DNA from: Ascochyta rabiei | Lineage: Eukaryota > Ascomycota > Dothideomycetes > Pleosporales > Didymellaceae | Direction: 5' to 3' | DNA: 64,000 nucleotides | Assembly (NCBI RefSeq): GCF_004011695.2 | Contig: NC_082420.1 | Coordinates: 868,001-932,000, forward strand | Shown here: piece by piece, positions 60,540 to 64,000 of the stretch | Layout of the letters: every line of letters starts with the position of its first letter | How positions within the stretch are numbered: the first letter of the stretch is position 1 | The notes under the pieces: model-generated | The model's input: only the letters and a program-made list of their open reading frames with translations | Databases searched by the model: none | Told to the model about the DNA's origin: nothing | Translations under genes and position numbers: made by a program

Positions 60540-62200
60540 AGCAGCACTTACTCTAGCAATGCAGATATAGATGCTCCTGTTACAAACAGCACTATAAACG
60601 TAGCTAAACTAGACACCTATAATAGAGACTGTAACAAGCTTAATAACTAGCTCCTCTAGTTTAACTTATTCTTTAAATTCTAAGGAAGTAAGATTCCTAA
60701 CAATAAACGCGTTATGCTAGCCGCCAGTTATATACGCAGAAACGCTTTTAAATAGATTAAGCTATTTCTCTAAAAGGCTATGTTAGACAAATGTCTAGAC
60801 AACATGTCTAAATAGTTTAACAACTTTAACAACTTTAAACAAATAATTAAGCTAATCTTTAGAGTCTTAAACAAACTAGCTATTACACGTTGCAACATCT
60901 AACGCATTAAGCAATCCTAATCTACAGCTAACTATGCTGCTAAGTTCTAGTAACTTGCTACTAATATAGAATAGGATAATAGTGCGTTAATAACTATATA
61001 TAAACAAGGATTAAAACCTAAGGTTAAAGAAGAACTAATGCGCACTGGCGCTAGTACTAAGACCTTAGACAAACTATATTAACAAGTCTATATCTATTAA
61101 CATTAAGCTTTACAAACTATAACTAGGACTATAAGAAGATCTGCAGGTATAGGTTGTAGTTATTAGAAATAACTGCCTGCCTCTATGTAACCTGTAGTGC
61201 AACAACCTAAACTAGGGACAATAAGGAGGACGTTACTAGCCTAACACTAGCTAACGCATCTACAATAACATACAGAGTAGTTACTTCAGACTAGAGGCTA
61301 TAGACCTCTTAAACCTTAACAAAGGACCGCTACTAGGACAATAGAACGAAAAGAAGGGTAGAGGAGGACAATACTCCTATAAGGACAGTAGCAAGGACTG
61401 CTATAACTATAGCAAACTAGGCTATATTACAAGAGACTGTAAGATAAAGAATAAGGTTCTTTAACAGCTTAATGTTCTTACCTGCAAAGTTAATACTGCA
61501 GATGCTAGTAACTAGGAAGTAGTTACTAATAATATAGGACGACTTATAGAAGACCTAGAGTCTAGTCCTAAGGATAATGCTAAATGTATTAAACCTCTAA
61601 TTTGTGCAGCAACCCCTTACTGCGACACTGCAGAAGGCAAAGGAGTACTATTTACTAACAGCAACTAACAATACTACACAGTAGAATGCTGTGTAGAAGG
61701 AAAGAGCCTTAAAGTTAGTAGGAAACACAAAGGCTTGTTCTAATAATAGGGAATAAGCTACTTTAGTCTTAAAGGCAAGGAACTTCTAGTTATTAAACGT
61801 AAACTAGAAGAGGTTGCTAAGGAGCAAGCTATACTTAGTAATATTAGCAAACCCTATAAAGAGACAAAGGACTACTAGCGCAAGATAGACAACCTTCTAG
61901 ATACTTCTTAATAAACACTTCTAGAAATTAGACAGGACACTATGTGTTACTAACACTAACGCTAGCAGCGTAAGCGCTGTGCTAAGGAAGAAGCGTACAC
62001 GCAGATGTGTTAAGAGCTTATCTAACCTATAGAAGGATCTAAAGAAGAATCTACTCTAGAATTTAACTAGCTTATTTAGCAGGTTAAGTAAGAAACTAAT
62101 AACTACTAACAAGCACTAAACAACCTAGAAAAAGCTAAAGACTAATATTAGGTTAAAGTTAAGATATAGCGTAGTTTACAACGCATAAGGGAGTAACAAC
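60540..62200 (+). pseudogene. B2 gag
   Basis: Starts near 60560 (NADIDAPVTN..., aligned with B1 MDVDADPPVY). The zinc knuckle at 61387-61431 reads CYNYSKLGYITRDC: the second Cys and the His are both Tyr, as expected from RIP, compared with intact CYNCGKPGHFARDC in B1. Confidence 0.8.
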
Positions 62201-64000
62201 CCTTACTAATATTACTTCTACTACTACTTAGCCCACAACCCTAGTATAAACTAGATGTTAGGAATCCTAGATATAGAGAATTGTTATAGACAGCCTACAG
62301 AGATAACTAATGTAGCGTACACAAAGATTTTAAGCTAAACTACAGATAGTTTCCTCTAGGTTACTATTCTTGCTGTGTTTAGTAGTTTAACTGTTAGAAC
62401 AACTTGTGTAAAAAACACCTTATTAACAAACACAGCTGTGCCCACTTTCCTAGGACAGACAATCCGCAAGTAATTATTTAGATGCAGTTAGTAGTTAATA
62501 GACAGTGCTACAACGCGCACTAGCAAAACTGCCTAAACCCTAATTGTAAGGTCCACTAAGGACACAAGGAACATAACAGATTCACTAACAAGACTTTTTT
62601 AGGACAGCGCCTAAGAGCGCTAGGGATCAATCTATTAATTCTATTAGGACTGATTGCCTTATTAAGCTTACTATCACACTAAATAGAGTAGAGCTATTAG
62701 CATTGTTAGACTTAGGAGCCTAGGGAAATTACATATCCTAAAAGGTAGTAAAAGAAGCTAAACTTTAACTATAGTACAAAAAAGAACTGTACCTACTACA
62801 AGTAGCTAACAGAGAGCTAATGCTAGGGGAAGAAAGAATTACGCTTAAAGTTTAAGGTGCCCCCCTAAGGATATACGACTATAAAGAGAAGTTAGACCTT
62901 AATATTCTTAGGACGGCCGCCTATAATGTTATACTAGGGTTACTATAGTTATAAGAGCATAATCTACAAATTAATTAGAAGAAGTAACAAATCTTATTTA
63001 ACAGATGCAAGTACTGTATAGCTGCACTAATACCTACACAATACATGCTGTAGTTAGTAGATAAGAAGGAGATTAATAACATCTCTTTAACACATAAGAC
63101 GCGCTAAGATAGAGCAGTTAGCTAGCTACTAACTACTAAGACAGTAGGAGATAGGAAAGGCGCAGCTAAGGAGAAGAATAGTGCACCTCCTAATATTCTA
63201 GATAAATATAAGAGTTATATAGAACTCTTCTAGTATAAGAAGACTGCAAAAGTATTACTACAGCACAAAGTATAGGACTGCAACATTAAGCTCTAGGAAG
63301 GGAAGGAACTGCCCTTTAGACCTATATACAGACTCTTAGAAAAGGAACTTAAGGTACTGCGCGAGTATATTAAAGAAAACCTTAAGAAAGGATTTATTAG
63401 GGAATTAGAATCCCTAGCAGGATTTCCTATTACCTTTGTAGCTAAGAAAGACGGCTTACTACGCCTATATGTTAACTACTAAAAGCTTAATAACATTATA
63501 ATTAAGAATTAATACCTGCTACTAAATATTAAGGAGTTATAAGACAGACTTAGCAGAGTATAGTACTTTACTACACTTAATTTGCGTAGAGCGTACAACC
63601 TTATACGTATAAAGGAAGGCAAGGAATAAAAGACAGTGTTTAGAACCTGTTATAGTTATTACAAGTACCTAGTTATGCTATTTAGGCTGACTAATGCACT
63701 AGCTACGTGCCAGGCTCTAATTAACAACGTGTTAAGAGCGCACCTAGACTAAATAACAGTAGCATACCTTAATAATATCCTAGTGTATAGTAAGACACTA
63801 GAAGAACACATAATCTACGTTAAGGAAGTGTTAGACTGCCTAGGAAGAGCAGACCTCTGCCTAAAGCTAGAGAAGTGCAAATAGCATAAGGAAGAAGTAG
63901 AATTCCTTAGCTATATTATAGGAAGACATAGAGTGAAAATAAGCCTAAAGAAGATTTAGGTTATAAAGGATTAGCTAACACCAAAAACAGTTAAGGGAAT
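62200..64000 (+). pseudogene. B2 pol, N-terminal part (protease and RT), truncated by window end
   Basis: Protease-like region at about 62650-62950 (LLDLGA, then AYNVILGL). RT from about 63290: [42 protein letters not shown] (63764-63788, both active-site Asp are Asn), and EVEFLSYIIGRHRVKI. Stops throughout. Confidence 0.85.

Larger units (their letters stand above)
60001..64000 (+). mobile_element. Ty3/gypsy retrotransposon B2 (same family as B1), cut by the window end
   Basis: The LTR at 60001-60492 starts TGTTACGATC and ends AACTTAACA, matching the B1 LTR. Gag and pol follow on the plus strand. It is inserted into A2. B1 is inserted into A1 at a different but nearby position. Confidence 0.92.

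Overview
The window looks like a chromosome segment of a filamentous ascomycete, most probably a Dothideomycete of the Pleosporales type. The basis is short spliceosomal introns (52-94 bp, GTGAGT/GTAAG donors, CTAAC or CTGAC branch sites), fungal protein families, and an abrupt change from GC-balanced gene-bearing DNA to AT-rich, TAG/TAA-saturated transposon DNA with the signature of repeat-induced point mutation (RIP). The species assignment is inference.

Bases 1-9,960 are ordinary gene space, with four plus-strand genes: the 3' part of type I isopentenyl-diphosphate isomerase (1-906), a GNAT acetyltransferase (2545-3400), a 460-residue protein with a 2EXR/F-box-like LPPEIR motif (4445-5827), and a four-helix membrane protein with a 26-Gln tract (8109-9156). 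The spacers hold micro- and minisatellites, including a 163-bp tandem triplication. The genes share no obvious pathway.

From about 10.0 kb to the end everything is nested mobile elements, and much of the nesting order can be read from target-site duplications (TSDs). A 44-bp satellite array is split by a Fot1/pogo element (9963-37403, TA duplication). That element is split by a minus-strand Ty3/gypsy element A1 (10349-35921, ACTAA). A1 is in turn split by a plus-strand Ty3/gypsy element C1 (11357-22719, ATAG) and a minus-strand Ty3/gypsy element B1 (23661-30637, CATAG). Further right lie a hAT element with telomere-like subterminal arrays (41854-48470, CTTTCTAA) that carries a solo C-type LTR (GCAG), a second hAT (48575-51712, TTRACGGC), a roughly 950-bp island free of RIP, a second Fot-like element split by another insertion and by gypsy copy A2, a small non-autonomous C-type LTR element (53556-54845), and gypsy copy B2, which interrupts A2 and runs off the window.

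The open reading frames in the transposon block are all broken by TAG/TAA codons in the way RIP would produce, so none of these elements should be able to move by itself. The most interesting item is a single-frame 1,126-codon region (19000-22380) between pol and the 3' LTR of C1. Its C-terminal half resembles a 2-oxoglutarate/Fe(II) dioxygenase-like double-stranded beta-helix, with both expected metal-binding histidine positions reading as tyrosine. A second curiosity is a plus-sense Cys-rich coding-like stretch lying antisense in the 3' part of A1.
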